A stretch of DNA of 64,000 nt from Blastomyces gilchristii SLH14081 (Eukaryota > Ascomycota > Eurotiomycetes > Onygenales > Ajellomycetaceae), in contig NW_003101663.1 in assembly GCF_000003855.2 (NCBI RefSeq), positions 964,120-1,028,119 on the forward strand, given 5' to 3'. Within the stretch, counting starts at the first letter, position 1. The number at the start of each line of letters is the position of its first letter. Below the pieces are notes generated by a model, which saw nothing but the letters and a program-made list of their open reading frames with translations, made no database searches and had not been told where the DNA came from. Positions 35,121 through 47,918 of the stretch are shown here, piece by piece. The position numbers were made by a program, and so were the translations under genes.

Positions 35121-36683
35121 TAATAGATTCTATTATAAGCTCTTTGAAACAGGCAGTGATACTAACTCACTGTATTACTTATATTATAAGATCTTTATTC
35201 TTTGATAGATATTATAAGTCTTAATATACTCTTTAATATCTGTCTGAAGCTTGTCTTAAATATATTTATATTTTAGAAGCTTTTCAGTCTTCTCTAATCT
35301 GAAGTGCTCTGTATGAGAATTATTATAATGAATTCTTAATAACTTCTAACACATCATTCTACTATGAGAAATGAAGACTGAATTATTCAGCAGTAGAAGT
35401 TTATATTCTTCTAGTTATCAGTGACTTGATTTCTTAGTAATATTATCTCACTCAGAGTCTGTCTCTTTTAAGTTTAAACTGAATTCTTTCTTCTTTAACT
35501 TCTGAATTTAAGCTGCAGTAGAGACATTTCTCTTCTATAACTTATTAATAAATTTTAAAAGTAGTTAAGTTGAAAGATTATAGACTGTTTTATTCTTTAT
35601 CAATTCAATGATAGTAAGATATAATATAAGAAGCTTATAATCTTCAGTATCAGTTCTCTATAAGAATCTGAGTTTTCTTTCATCTTCTATACTGAGTTAT
35701 ACAGCTGTCTTATCAGCACTGTTCTCAAGCTTCAGAGAATCTTAATTCTCTGCAGTCAGCTTCTTCTGTAGTGATAATAGAGATTCTTTTATAGAATTCT
35801 TCTCTGTATTAATAATATTATAATCAGGTTATCTAGATAGCATGTTAGTGAGATTAAGTCAATCTGAATAATATCAGATATAGAAATTATACTCTGAAAG
35901 CAGCTTCACTTATCTGACTTGATATTCTGTCAAGCTCTTTATTGTCAAGAAGTAATGCAGATTTGTATGATCAGTGAGAACTTACACTGAGTACTTACTA
36001 CTCTGAAGATAATATTGTCAGATCTTAAAGAATTCAATAATTATTAATATCTTCTAATTATAGATATCATATCTTCTCTGTGTAAGTGATAACTTTTTGA
36101 AGAAGAAGATCACTGATCTTTATTCACAGTATCTTATAGACTCTGTAAAAAAGTCTTCTCTTACAGATAATTCATTATCTATATTTTCAGAAGTGATTAT
36201 TCTCTGATTCTTTCAATATTGAAAGATCTTCAGTGTCAACTGTGAAAAGATTTCATAGATTTCATTCTTAAATACATCAGTCTCACACTGACTGAGTAAG
36301 TTGAGATTAAAGTGATTCAGTATTATAATATCTGTAAAAGCTTGTTTCAATTCTGTAAACATCTACACAGTGTCTTGAGTGAGAATAAATAGTTCTATTT
36401 TTCTATCTTTCATACTTCTCTTTGACAGATCTGTAAGAGAAACAGTAATCTATAAATATACATAGATGAATTATCTGTAGAAATTCATAAATTCTAGAAA
36501 TATCTGTATTTCACAGTATGTCTGCAGCACTGATCAGTTCTCAATAATAAAGACTCAGCTTCTTTTCATTGAAATACTGTTTATCTTAATAATATAATCT
36601 AAGAAATCAATCTTCTGCATGTAGAATGAGTATTTTTCAGTGTTTATATAGAGTTAATACTATCTCAAGTGACTCAACACTTC

Positions 36684-36971
36684 TTAAACATGAGTATTAT
36701 ATTCTTTCTCTGATTTCAAGAAGATTAGAATATTATTCAGATATACTATGTAGAAGATATTGACAAGGCTCTGCAGTGTCTCATTTATATAGATCTGAAA
36801 GATGACTGAAGTGTTATAAAGACTAAAAGATAAAACAAGATATTTAAAATTACTGTACTTGATATAAAAAGCTGTTTTGAAAACATTGTCTTTATTAACT
36901 CTGATTCTATGATAGACATTCTGTATATCAATCTTTGAGAACATCTTTGCTTCAGATAATTGATCAATCAT
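36684..36971 (-). pseudogene. gypsy-1 reverse transcriptase fragment
   Basis: A 95-codon open piece carries F-S-K-I-D-I-Q-N-V-Y-H-R-I-R (family FSKIDL..AYH.IRI), K-T-A-F-Y-I-K-Y-S-N-F-K-Y-L-V-L, F-Q-I-Y-I-N, and Y-I-V-Y-L-N-N-I-L-I-F-L. The catalytic YLDD has become YLNN, so it cannot work. Confidence 0.92.
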
Positions 36972-37535
36972 CTTATTAATTAACAGTAATGAATAGTGAT
37001 TCTTAACTGTTATCTTATTAAGATCTCTGTAGCCTACACATAGATGTAGTCTATTATTCTTCTTAGATATAAAGAGTATAGATATCTCTGCTGAACTCTT
37101 TGATAAATGTATTCAGTTCTTTGATTATACTTCTTCAAGATATTTACACAGAACATTCAATTTCTTTACAGATAAGTTATAAAGAGATCTATACAGTATC
37201 ATTGCATCATCTTTAAGACAAACCTTATATCATATCTTAATATCAGAAAACTTTGCTGCTTCTCTTTTTAAAAAGATATTCTTATAATCTGTAAAGAGAT
37301 GTTATGTATATCTGTCTTCAATAACAGATACTGCTGCTAATCTTGTAGTGAGAATGATGACTTCTTCATCTATTCTTAAGTCTCAGTTATCTGCTATATA
37401 GTATATTGACTCTATCTTTTTCTCAAGATTCTTTTAATGAAACTCTTCAGATTTCTCTATCACTGTCTCTTTATTAGTGAGATAATACTGTTATATCTAA
37501 GTGACTCAGTCAATGAGAGAATTGTTTTCTCTCAA

Positions 37536-38560
37536 TCATAGAAGATCTAGAATAATATTCTTATCTATGATATTAACTGTGTGAAGAAGCAGACTGCTCT
37601 TCTTGAAGATTTCTTCTAAGTCTGTGATCACACACTTCACTTGAATTATATTAAAACAGTGACATTTTATTTTATCAGTAAATTTCATATAATCTGACAG
37701 ATCTATCTTCTTTGAATTCTTTATTAAAGAAAAGAAATAGAATATGAAGTTAATATTCATCTCAGAGTTGAGTAGACATCTCACTGATATCTTCTCCTTT
37801 GAAGTATATATTGTAATTGTAACATGAACTCAGAGATGTGAGAATTATTAATTCTTTATTTCTTTCTCTTCTTTATCTTCTATGAATACATTTATCAGAA
37901 GAGAAGTTAACTTTGAGAAGATATCTTCTCAGTTTCTTCTCTTCTTCAGCTTCTTATCATTACTGACATAGTGATCATCAGCTCTACAGTTGAAACAGAG
38001 ATTTTTATTAAATCTTTTTTAATATTTCTTTACAGTGAGTGAAGAATTAGAATACTTGAAATTCTTCTTTACTTTCTCTACACTGAAGTTATTATAATAT
38101 CATTTAGATTCTGTTATTAATTGTTTAGAAGAAGTCTTATTGATCTTTTTCTTAAAGAATTGATTATTCAAATAGATTCAGAAAGTCAGATTGATAAGCT
38201 CAGTATAATTGATTGATAAACTCTGATATTAAAATATTATTGTCTGTATCTTATGAGTCAGCTTCATAAGATAAAGCTGTGTTTTTAATTGATTCAAATT
38301 ATCAGTCAATTTCTCTCAATAATCTTCAAATCTTGTATTGAAATTAAAAGAATTCTCATCATCTTATTAATATAATGAGTTGAATCACTGCACTGCTGTA
38401 AAGCTGCAGTTGTGATGATCTTTGATTTAATTCAGTAGAAAGTTCTTGAATTCTTCCTAAGTTATAACAGTATTAATACACTCAAGCTCTCTCTTCTTAA
38501 TAACTCAAGTAGTTGCAGAGATGTCTTTAAGAAGATTGACAGTGTATATTACTTATATCT
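37536..38560 (-). pseudogene. gypsy-1 gag and protease remnant
   Basis: Upstream of reverse transcriptase, at about 38010-37970 on the minus strand, a zinc-knuckle-like motif reads C-F-N-C-R-A-D-D-H-Y-V-S-N-D, keeping C-x2-C-x4-H but with the last Cys replaced. A Lys-rich stretch follows. The open piece 37784-37536 lies where protease is expected, but I see no clear active site. Confidence 0.55.
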
Positions 38561-38932
38561 TGTGAGTATTATACTGGCTCAGATTAAGGTGGAATTTCTG
38601 TTCAAGAATATGAATAAAGCTGTGAAATTCAGATAATGTGTTTCTCTTATATCTCAGAGAATCTTCAATCTTAATCTCTCTATCTTTATAATAGATATAG
38701 ATGTGTAGAGGCTGTGACAGTGATAGAGTGATTGAAGAGCTCATGTCAAAATATACCGTGAGTTCAGAAATCTCAGATTTCTGTCAGAGTAGAGATGTAT
38801 ACACTCTAGAGAATGATATAGTATTTCTCTCAGAGAGTGAGATCAGATCAGTCTTAGTACAGATGTATGAGATTATATCAGTCTATTAGAGCTTGACTGA
38901 TTCAAACTTATAATCAGATAAAGTGATTTGAA

Positions 38933-39980
38933 TTGTAATATAATAGAACTGAAGCAGTGACTAGTTAACAGTGTTATATAGAGATAGTTATTTGAGAAGC
39001 TGTATAAGTGAGCTTGACTATCTTACTTAAATAGTGAGCTTATAGACTACAGAGTTATTACAAGAATATCACAGATATGATACTTAGTATACTAAGAAGA
39101 TTGTATGAGATATACAGTAACTCTTGTATATATTTCAGTAGAAGAAAAATGAATCACTGACTTCTTTAATGAGAAGTCAGCATCTAGCTATTCTATATAG
39201 ACAATGAACAGATATTCTTCTCTCATTTCATGAGTGAGAATAGCTGAATTGATATCTTAGCAGCATCTCACTGCCAAGGAAGAGTAATCTGCTAATCTTG
39301 TATAGAAGCAGAGTTCTCATATTCATCAATCAGATCTAGACTGACCGTGTGACCGTGTCTGAGACCAGGACCAGAATTTTTGATAGTCTCATTGTCAATT
39401 CGACAGATCTCATTACACGGTTCTAACATTAGATAGTAGTCTCATACTGTCTCAGTGAGACTTACTGTCTACTCTTGTCACATTTTCCAAATGAGATCAT
39501 GATTTTCACTTCTCAATTTAAATTATTTTTATTACTTTTAATGACTTTAAATCTCATTTGAGCATTATCAAAAAGCATTACTTTTTAAAAAATTAAAAAT
39601 AGTCTAAAAAAAACCTTAAAATGTCTAAAAATAGTAACTTTATACCAAGAACAGGACTAAATGAGACCAAATAGGACCACTTTCTCATTTTTTTCAAGTC
39701 ATGGTTTCATTTTGAGATCTGATATATAGTCACTTTGCATGTTTATTTAATAATTAGTCCCAGCGGGATTCATGCCAAGAAATGTATGAGATCAGACTAA
39801 ATGGAACCAAATGTGAAATTCATGGTCTCAGCGGCCAGTCTAATCAGATCTTTCTATGATATATCTGAATAATGTCATAGAGTGGTTGAGAACCGGTTTG
39901 AATGAAATGAAATCATCCGCATGGAAGTGATGGGCCGTGTGAAACCGCAATGAGGGCTTGGCACGGCCGGGAGCGTGACA
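38933..39980 (-). repeat. gypsy-1 5' LTR, split by MITE 3
   Basis: TGTAAT...GAGCGTGACA. Without the 506-bp MITE and one duplication copy the LTR is 534 bp. Its outer 90 bases keep GC-rich sequence (GGGCTTGGCACGGCCGGGAG), unlike every other LTR copy. Confidence 0.88.
39337..39842 (+). mobile_element. hAT-derived MITE 3
   Basis: 506 bp with a perfect 8-bp duplication ATCAGATC (39329-39336, 39843-39850). It sits at the same LTR position where LINE copy A entered gypsy copy A. Confidence 0.94.
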
Positions 39981-39985
39981 GGTGA

Positions 39986-40326
39986 AATCACTGTGAAATC
40001 ATTATAAACAAGTTATGAACAGGAAAAAATCATCATTGTATTAACAATATCACTGATTTCTATCTCTCTAACTACTAACTTAAAAAAACATCTTCTTCAT
40101 CAGTATCAACAATCTCTAGTGATAACTCAATTTCTTGCAGATTTTCTGCATCATTTTCTGTTCTTTCTCATTATTCTCTGCCATCTGCATGTTCTTGTTC
40201 TTGTTAACATCAGTGAACTTGAGAATTCTGATTGAAGTTTTCTCAGAGAGAGAAGCAGAGTTAATACAATGTTTAGACTGAGAGGTTTCTGAATGTTCAC
40301 AGGCAGTTCATTTACTCATCTATATC
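39986..40326 (-). pseudogene. Decayed coding sequence left of the hAT
   Basis: On the minus strand an ATG at 40319-40317 starts a frame (M-S-K-stop-T-A-C-E-H-S-E-T-S, then L-K-F-T-D-V-N-K-N-K-N-M-Q-M, then Q-K-M-M-Q-K-I-C-K-K-L) with few stops over about 65 codons. The hAT inserted just upstream of this ATG. Family unknown; it may belong with 48.2-51.1 kb. Confidence 0.35.
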
Positions 40327-40599
40327 TAGACTGACTTCTGAGACCATGAATTTCACATTTAGTTTCATTTGGTCTGGTCTCATACATTTCTTGGTGTGAG
40401 TCTCACCAGGATCAAGTCTCAAAAAAATCTGAAAATGAATCATTTCTGAGAGAAATGATGTGAAAAATGATCAGATTTAATTCAAGAACAGTGAAATGAG
40501 AGTAATTTCTCAGAATAAACTGTGAAAGATGATTATTCTTTCAAAATCAGAATGAGACTGAGACTGAAAATTAAAATCAGTCTTATTCAGCTCATTCAG

Positions 40600-42500
40600 T
40601 GATTACTTATATAATCAGAATTTGATAATAATTATTAATAATACTTATGAAACAACTAAATATATTCTTGTACAAGTTTATTCTTCACTTTCTTATAAAA
40701 ACTACACTTCTCTGATATACTGTGATCAGAGATATTAAACTGTCTGATCATTTCATATTTTATAATCATGAGTTTCTTAATTATTTCTTCTTATAATTAT
40801 CTCTGATATTAGTACTAAATATCTTAACTTGAGTTGAACTTTCACTTCATTCTCATCTCTATCAATGAAATTGTCAGAATATTATATATTATCAGTCTAA
40901 CAGTTGAATATATACTCTTAACAATTTTCTATAACTCTAGAATTGATTTGATGTATAAATTCATCAGATCATCTTAAAGATAGCAGTTAAATTCAGTTTT
41001 ATAAGTATATAGTTTTATCTGATTTTCAGTTATAATTAATATATATAAGTTCTGTTTCAAAGTTAGTATTATAGTTCTATATAATATAAAGTATTATCAA
41101 AGATTATTACTTACTAGAAAATTGTATTTCACTATCTTCATATCTTAAATATCTACTTATTCAAATCCCTGATAGTTAGTATTATAGTAGTCTCAGACTA
41201 ATTTAATATATAAGTCTCATTTCTTCTCTATTCAATCTTGAGAAGTGTAGATATTAACTCAATAGAAGAGATTTAGTAGAGCTGCTATAGTATAGTACTC
41301 TGTAAAAGATTGTTCAGTTTTACTATAGTAATATATTAGTTTATTTCTTACAGTAATAATAGTCTGCACTATAGTATTATCTCAGACTGAATTTCTTTTT
41401 AAGTGATTCAACTACTTCTCAAGATAAATAAATAAACTGTTATACATTCATCAGACTGACTGCAGTATTAATATATAAGTGATTGAGACTGTCTTTATTA
41501 TCTTATAAAACTGAAATAGTAAATCAATCACATATTTCAACTGAGTTAACTTTATATCAGAAAGTTTTAATATCTGAATCTTTTCTCAATCAGAGTATTA
41601 CACTTAATAATTAATCATCTGATACAATCAAAGAATCTGAACAGTCATCTTATATATTAAACTTTATCATATTCTAATATTCTGTATTATATTCAGTGAT
41701 GTGACTGATTTGTTTATTTATTAAATATTATGAAATTATTATTATTATTTAGAGAAGATACAAATCATATTAATAATATTTCAAATCTATGATATTTAAA
41801 TTATTAGTCAATCTATTCAAAATTAATAGTAGTATTATTAAAAAGCATTATTAAAAAATAATATTAAAAAGTATTATTAAAAAATATTATCTTTTACAAA
41901 GTCATTGTAAAAGTTACTTGAATAATCACTTTCATCTTATTCTTATCTCAAGAATTAGCTATCTCATTATTCTTCATCTCAATGTTAAGATTCTTTATCA
42001 GTGTTTATATTATAAGTTAAATCACATGAGTAATACAGAGAATATAATCTTATTTATTATTTTAGAAATACAAAGCTAATTTTTGCTTTAAGCTTTTCAT
42101 TATAGTATAGTTATTCACAGTATTATCAGTTATAATTGTAAGAAGACTGAGACTAATATCTTAATAGTCATTTTTAATCACAGTTATTAATATCTCTATC
42201 ATATAATTCTCAATATAACTACTGATTAATGATTCAAATTCAATTAATATCTCTTAATAAGTTCAGTTCTCATCAATGTAATAACATATAACTCTCAGAA
42301 ATGTAAGATTATTTGTACTAGTTTATATATTCACTGTGAAAGACACTCTTTAATGATTCTTTAACTCTGATTCTAGATATTATATATTGACTTTATAGTG
42401 TATCTTAAGATTGAACTGAAGACAGAATCAATATGAAATATAAAGATTTGAATTAAGTATTTAAAGAAGTGTTCAGAATTCAGAGTTTTCAATTGATTAA
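40600..42500 (-). pseudogene. hAT transposase remnant
   Basis: On the minus strand near 41580-41400, reading through stops, the frame gives L-T-Q-L-K-Y-V-I-D-L-L-F-Q-F-Y-K, then L-Q-S-V, then W-M-Y-N-S-L-F-I-Y-L-E. This resembles the hAT transposase segment ...L..L...L.PF...T..LS....PTL..V...Y..L...LE. It lies on the strand expected from the element's orientation. The rest is too decayed to align by eye. Boundaries are approximate. Confidence 0.5.
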
Positions 42501-42999
42501 AGAGAAAGATTCAGAGATATATATATATAAAGTAATTATTCATTGAAGTGATTAGATAAGAGTTATAGAATCAGAGTACTGATACATAGTTATTTTCATA
42601 TAATTTTCTTCAAATTAGAAAGTTAGTATTATTAAAAATCATTATCTAATAGAGTAATTTATCAGCTCAGTAATAATTTTCTGATTATTTTTCTTTTATT
42701 ATCTGCATTCTGATAACTTCAGATATCAGAAAATTTCTTCAGAGCTATAATTAGTTTATAATGAATGTTTCTGAATGAAGTTGTAATAATTATAGTAGAG
42801 AGATGACTCTTCAGTAATCTATAATACAATCTGTTGACAATTATTTTATAGTGTATCTTAGTATTTATATTGAGTTTTTCATAAATTTCATGACCTGAAA
42901 TCAGATATGAAGAATGAAGTGATCTCTCTATATATTAAAGAAAAATCAACTTTTCCGTGCAAAAAACACTGTAATATGACCTCATATGACATCACGTGC

Positions 43000-44420
43000 A
43001 CCTTATTAAATATTCACAGTTGTATCACTCTATCTACTCTCTATCATTATCACCGCCTCTAATGCTTCGTAGCACTCTCTATTACTTTCACTTCATACTT
43101 CTATCTTTATCTTATCACTCACTCTTATCACTTCTATCATCTCTATTACTTCTATCACTTCTATCACCTCTATCACTTCTATTATCTCTATTATCTTTAT
43201 CATCACTGTCTCTATCATCTCACAGTCTCTTCTATCACTTTCACTTCATATCTCTACTCTATTCTCATCTTATCACTCACTCTCTTATCATCTCTATCAT
43301 CTCTATTATCTCTACACTTCTTTCACTCCGATTCTCTCTTATCACTTCTTATCACCTCTTATCATCTCTATCACCTCTATTACCTCTATTATCTCTATCA
43401 TCTCTATCACCTCTATCATCATCACTGTCTCTATCACCTCGCAGTACTCTCTATTACTTTCACTCTCTATCTCTACTCTTATCTTATCATTCTAGCTCTC
43501 TCTTATCATCTCTATTATCTCTTTCATTTCTATCATCTCTATTATCTCTCTCTATCACCTTTTTCACTCTCTAGTCTCTCTATTATTATTATTATCTCTA
43601 CTACTTTACAGTCTCTTCTATTACTTTCACTATCTCTACTTCTCTCTTACTATCTCTATCACATTTTAATCTCTGTGTTTATAGTATATACTGCTAAATA
43701 CTCTGTAATAAAATCTCATGTGATGTTATATACATCTCTTTGAATTTATAAATGAGATTGAATAGCTAACTCTGCAGTCTATACAGCTCTGATTAATCTG
43801 ATAATAATGATAGAGATAATGCAGAGTGAAAGAGAGTAGTAGAAGAAGTAGAGATGATAATAATGATAATAATGAGAGAGTAGAGAGTGAAAAAGATGAA
43901 AAGAGTGATAACAGTGAATAGAGATAGAGAATGAAAGTGATAAAGAGAATTGTGAGATGATAGAGACAGTGATAATAGTAGAGAGAGTAGAAGTGAAAGA
44001 AGTGATAAGAGAGTAGAAGTAGAGAGTGAAAGTGATAGAGAGAGCTATGAGACAGTAGACGCAGTGATAGTGATAGAGAGAGTAGAGAGTGAAAGAAGTG
44101 AAAGAGGTGGTAAGAGAGGGGTAGAAGATGGTCCGGAGAGAGAGTGAAAGTGATAGAGAGGCTGCGGGGTGGTAGAGGCGGTGGTGGTGATAGAGAGAGT
44201 GAAGAGTAAGAGGTGAAAGGAGTAGAAAGAGTGGTAGAGGTGATACAGAGTGATACAGAGTGAAAGAGAGTGATAGAGAGAGAGAGTGATAGAGGTGGTA
44301 GAGGTGATGATGGTAGTAGAGAGGGTAGAGAGTAAGGGGTGAAAGGAGTGGTAAAGAGGGGGTAGAGAGTGATCAGAGAGAAGAGTGAAAGTGGTAGAGA
44401 GAGCTGCGCAAGCAGAAAAG
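43000..44420. repeat. Polypyrimidine/polypurine inverted pair
   Basis: About 43000-43670 is a pyrimidine-rich array of TCTATCA(C/T)C-like units. About 43800-44415 is a purine-rich array of GGTGATAGAGAG-like units, the reverse complement pattern. They are separated by about 130 bases, so the transcript or single strand could form a very long imperfect hairpin. The open frames across it are low-complexity artefacts. It lies close to the centre of the hAT element. A perfect short hairpin, CAAGCAT-TTG-ATGCTTG, follows at about 44431. Confidence 0.75.
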
Positions 44421-44917
44421 CGAGTGTAAGCAAGCATTTGATGCTTGTTATTTATTATAATTGAAAGAGAGCATTCTGTGTTGAATTGTAAATAATATAG
44501 ACTTTGTAATTCACAGTGATTTCTTGAAGAGTTTATAAATCTTCAATAGAAGTAAAAGAAGTGAAAGAAGTGAATTCAGAAGATATAATAATAATTTAAG
44601 AAAGATAATAATTTATTTTCAATAACTGATTATTGATGTGTGTAAGAAGAATTAATATAAGAGAAAATAATCTTATTTCTTAACTTAGTTATAATTTTAG
44701 TACTAACTCAGATTGAATATTATTAATGTATAAAAGTAAATAAATAATCTTGATTAATCTCTGTCATATTTCTTGAAATATATTAATAGTGTGAAAGAGA
44801 GTATTACTAAATTACATTATCAGATGATATTATTAAAAATATATTAATATTATGAATATCAATATTGAAAAAATGTTGATACTTATACATTATAGTAATT
44901 TATGAATCATGATAGTT

Positions 44918-44940
44918 AAATATATATATATATATATATT
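44918..44940. repeat. (AT)n microsatellite
   Basis: A short run of alternating TA in an AT-rich, gene-free part of the hAT. Confidence 0.8.
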
Positions 44941-45049
44941 ATTTCTGACTTGATTACAACTTGTACAATAATTTTTAAAAACTCAAAATTAATTTCAATT
45001 ATTAATAATTATAAACTTATAACTAACTAATATAAAAAGAAAAAAACTT

Positions 45050-45870
45050 TTTCTATTTATCATCTTTCTACTCTTTCTTATTCTTCTTATTATTCTTTAT
45101 AATTTACTTCTCATTCTTCTTCTTCTTCTTCTTCTTCTTATCTGAGATAATAATCATTTTAAAATCTCTCTTCACTATCTTCTCAGAGAAGAGTTCTCAC
45201 TGCTCTCTCTCAGTCAGATTAATCTATATCTCAAAACCCTGCATTTTCTGATCTGCTGTCTCAGGTTTCATTTCAGCAGTAAGCAGATTGATATACTCAG
45301 AGAGCAGAACTGTCTTCTTAATATTCTGAATTATAAAGTGTATTCAAGATCTGAACAAGATATCAATCTTCTTCTTCTCTGTCAGCTCCTGCTAATTAAT
45401 TAGAGAATAGAAGTATTATCAAAAATTATTATCTCTTAATAAATAAAAAACTTATTAGTTTTGACTTCTTTATCTTCTACTTTAACACTCTCTTAATCTT
45501 CTTCTATTATTACTTATTTACAGTAATACTCTTCTTCTCTCTCTCTCTCTTCATCTTGATCTTAAATCATTCTCAGAACTTCTTCTAGTTTCATTACTAC
45601 TGTATAAGACTCTTCACTGTCTTCTTCTTTAATCTCTCACAGACAGTGTCATCTGTATTATTTCTATACTTAGTTCAGTCTAAATCTATTAGAAGTATTA
45701 CTTAAAATCATTATCATTCTGCTTTCTTACAGAGTCTCTTCAAGGCATTATAACATATCTTACAATCTATCTTCTCTTACTTAAACATCTTCTTCTTCTC
45801 TCTCTTCAATCTGTGACAGTACTCACGCGCCTTGATAGTCTGCAGAATCACAGAATATTTGAAGAGAGAT
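45050..45870 (-). pseudogene. Second decayed coding patch inside the hAT
   Basis: On the minus strand two stretches look coding. One, from about 45840, reads K-A-R-E-Y-C-H-R-L-K-R-E-K-K-K-M-F-K, stop, E-K-I-D-C-K-I-C-Y-N-A-L-K-R-L-C. The other, from about 45390, reads E-L-T-E-K-K-K-I-D-I-L, then K-T-V-L-L-S-E-Y-I-N-L-L-T-A-E, with a Lys-rich end at about 45060. The C-x2-C pair could belong to a zinc-binding domain. It may be transposase N-terminus or cargo; I cannot tell. Confidence 0.35.
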
Positions 45871-45924
45871 AATATAATTAATTTCAGTAAGTGTTGAAAA
45901 AGAGTGAAGATAGAAGAGACAGTT

Positions 45925-45931
45925 AGAAATA

Positions 45932-45962
<31 letters not shown>

Positions 45963-46015
45963 AATGATAATGATGATGATAATAGTGATAATGATGATGA
46001 TGATAATAATGAAAG
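45925..46015. repeat. (AAT/GAT)n microsatellite
   Basis: A run of TAATAATAA grading into GATGATGATAAT-type units. Confidence 0.8.
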
Positions 46016-47104
46016 AAGAAGTGTATTGAAATATATTACTGACTTATTAAATATAAAGAGACTCAAAGAAAATATTAACAGCTTTCAGCAATGTATAGAA
46101 ACAGCTACAGTGTTGCATAGCAACATTATCTTTATTCAATATATACACTATTGATATTCTTTGTATACAGTTATTATATAATCTGTATCAGAGATACATA
46201 CAGAAAACAGATTTTTATTAGTAGAATAAATGATTACAGCAATTCTCTGTTTTTATATTATAAAGATAAGTTATTCTTATTTCTTTCTTCTCTCTTTTCT
46301 CTTCTTCAATCAATCACTAATTCTAAGCTGATATGAAAACTATTAAAACACTCTCAGAAACTCTCAAATTAAAGAGTATAGACTAATCAAATTTTAAATA
46401 CAGAAGAAATCAAATTATCTTCTACAGATTTAATTACTCATTCTCTCTTAAATAAAACAGCAGTTGTGTTCTCTCTTCCTCTCAATCAAACAAAACATGG
46501 CCTGTGAAAAGCAAGTACTATATCAGATTATAATAATCAACACAGTCTCAGCATGCAGAGCTGTATGTATACAGCATGTACTGAACTGAGAGACTGTATG
46601 AATTGCAAATCAGCAGCAGCATCTCAGAGAGAGCTGTATGACATGAGAAAGCTGCAACTCTCAGTTATATATACAGAGAGTAAATCACTGTAGTAAGTAT
46701 ACATACATTAAAGTAATACTTTTTAATAACACTCAGTCTCTGATATAATAAAAATAGAGTTTCTTCATAAGATCTGTTTCTATCAGAAGTCAGAAAATCT
46801 TATATTTCTCAAGATCATCTTCACATGCCTTATCTGTGAAATCAATGAGAAAAATCATTAATTTCAGTATTCTGCTCTTGATATTATTCAAGTAACAGCA
46901 GAGTTCACTCTGATCACACTTTTTAAGTGTATATTTTCTAATTATTCATATTTATATAGATATATACTGATTATGTATTAGATAATATTAAGACAATAAC
47001 TCATTATAACTGTATTACTCTTACTGTGAGAAATACACAATTAATGATAAATATTATAAAGACTCTGAGAAGTGAGTATTTTAAGAGTACTGCACCTCCG
47101 CAAT

Positions 47105-47127
47105 CTTGATTTTTTTTTTATTTTTAT

Positions 47128-47158
<31 letters not shown>

Positions 47159-47285
47159 CTTTCTCTTTCTTTCTCTTTTTTTCTTTCTCTTCTTTTTTTC
47201 TTTCTCTTTTTTTTTATTGTGATTTTTTCTTATTATTTTATTTTTTATTTTTTTGTTATTTTTTATATTGTATATTTTTTGTTAA
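47105..47285. repeat. T-rich low-complexity tract
   Basis: About 180 bases of T runs broken by A or TTTC/TTTCTC. Its plus-strand open frame is Phe/Ile/Ser-rich and not a gene. Confidence 0.85.
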
Positions 47286-47412
47286 TTAAAATGATATTAA
47301 TTATAATCTGTGTTCAGAAAAGTAATGATATTTAATAATACTCTCTATTGAATTTTCAACAAATGAGTACTATATTATGATATTATGTAAGTGAGAAATG
47401 ATTTCATGATTT

Positions 47413-47918
47413 TAAACTGGTCACTGAGATCATGAATTTCATGTTTGATCTCATTTGATCTGGTCTCATACATTTCTTAGCGTGAATCCCGCTGGGACTG
47501 GCTATCAAAAAAACATGTAAAGTGACTATATATCAGATCTTAAAATGGAATCATGACTTGAAAAAAATGAGAAAGTGATCTCATTTAGTCTCATTTAGTT
47601 TCATTCTTAGCATAAAGTTACTATTTTTAGACATTTTAAGATTTTTTTTAGACTATTTTTAATTTTTTAAAAAGTAATGCTTTTTGATAACACTCAAATG
47701 AGATTTAAAGTCATTTAAAGCAATAAAAATAATTTAAATTGAGAAGTGGAAATCATGATCTCATTTGAAAAATATGATAAGAGTAGACAGTAAGTCTCAC
47801 TGAGACAGTATGAAACTACTATTTAATGTTAAAACTGTGTAATGAGATCAGTCAAATTTATAATGAGACTATTAAAAAATCTGGTTCTGGTCTCAGACAC
47901 GGTCACACGGTTAGTCTA
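47413..47918 (-). mobile_element. hAT-derived MITE 4, nested in the hAT
   Basis: 506 bp in reverse orientation (TAAACTGG... to ...GTTAGTCTA) with duplication CATGATTT / CATGGTTT (47405-47412, 47919-47926), one G-to-A apart. It lies 250 bp from the end of the 7.84-kb hAT. Confidence 0.92.

Larger units (their letters stand above)
29465..39980 (-). mobile_element. Ty3/gypsy element gypsy-1
   Basis: A minus-strand element with LTRs 29465-29997 and 38933-39980 (about 533 bp each once the MITE in the second is removed). The target duplication is GGTGG / GGTGA; the left copy (23737-23741) was pushed away by copia-1. A purine tract abuts the 3' LTR on the minus strand. It contains gag with a zinc-knuckle-like motif, reverse transcriptase, integrase and an extra region before the 3' LTR. 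It hosts SINE1 (30167-31846), MITE 2 and MITE 3. All frames are broken. Confidence 0.9.

Noticed and set aside
42996..43574. 192-aa plus-strand open frame
   Set aside because: It is Ser/Leu-rich low complexity produced by the TCTATCACC array.
43726..44433. 235-aa minus-strand open frame
   Set aside because: It is the complement pattern of the purine-rich array; not a protein.
45100..46015. CRISPR-like or satellite array
   Set aside because: Only simple (CTT)n and (AAT)n microsatellites; no spaced repeats, and the genome is eukaryotic.
47072..47335. 87-aa Phe-rich open frame
   Set aside because: Translation of a T-rich tract.
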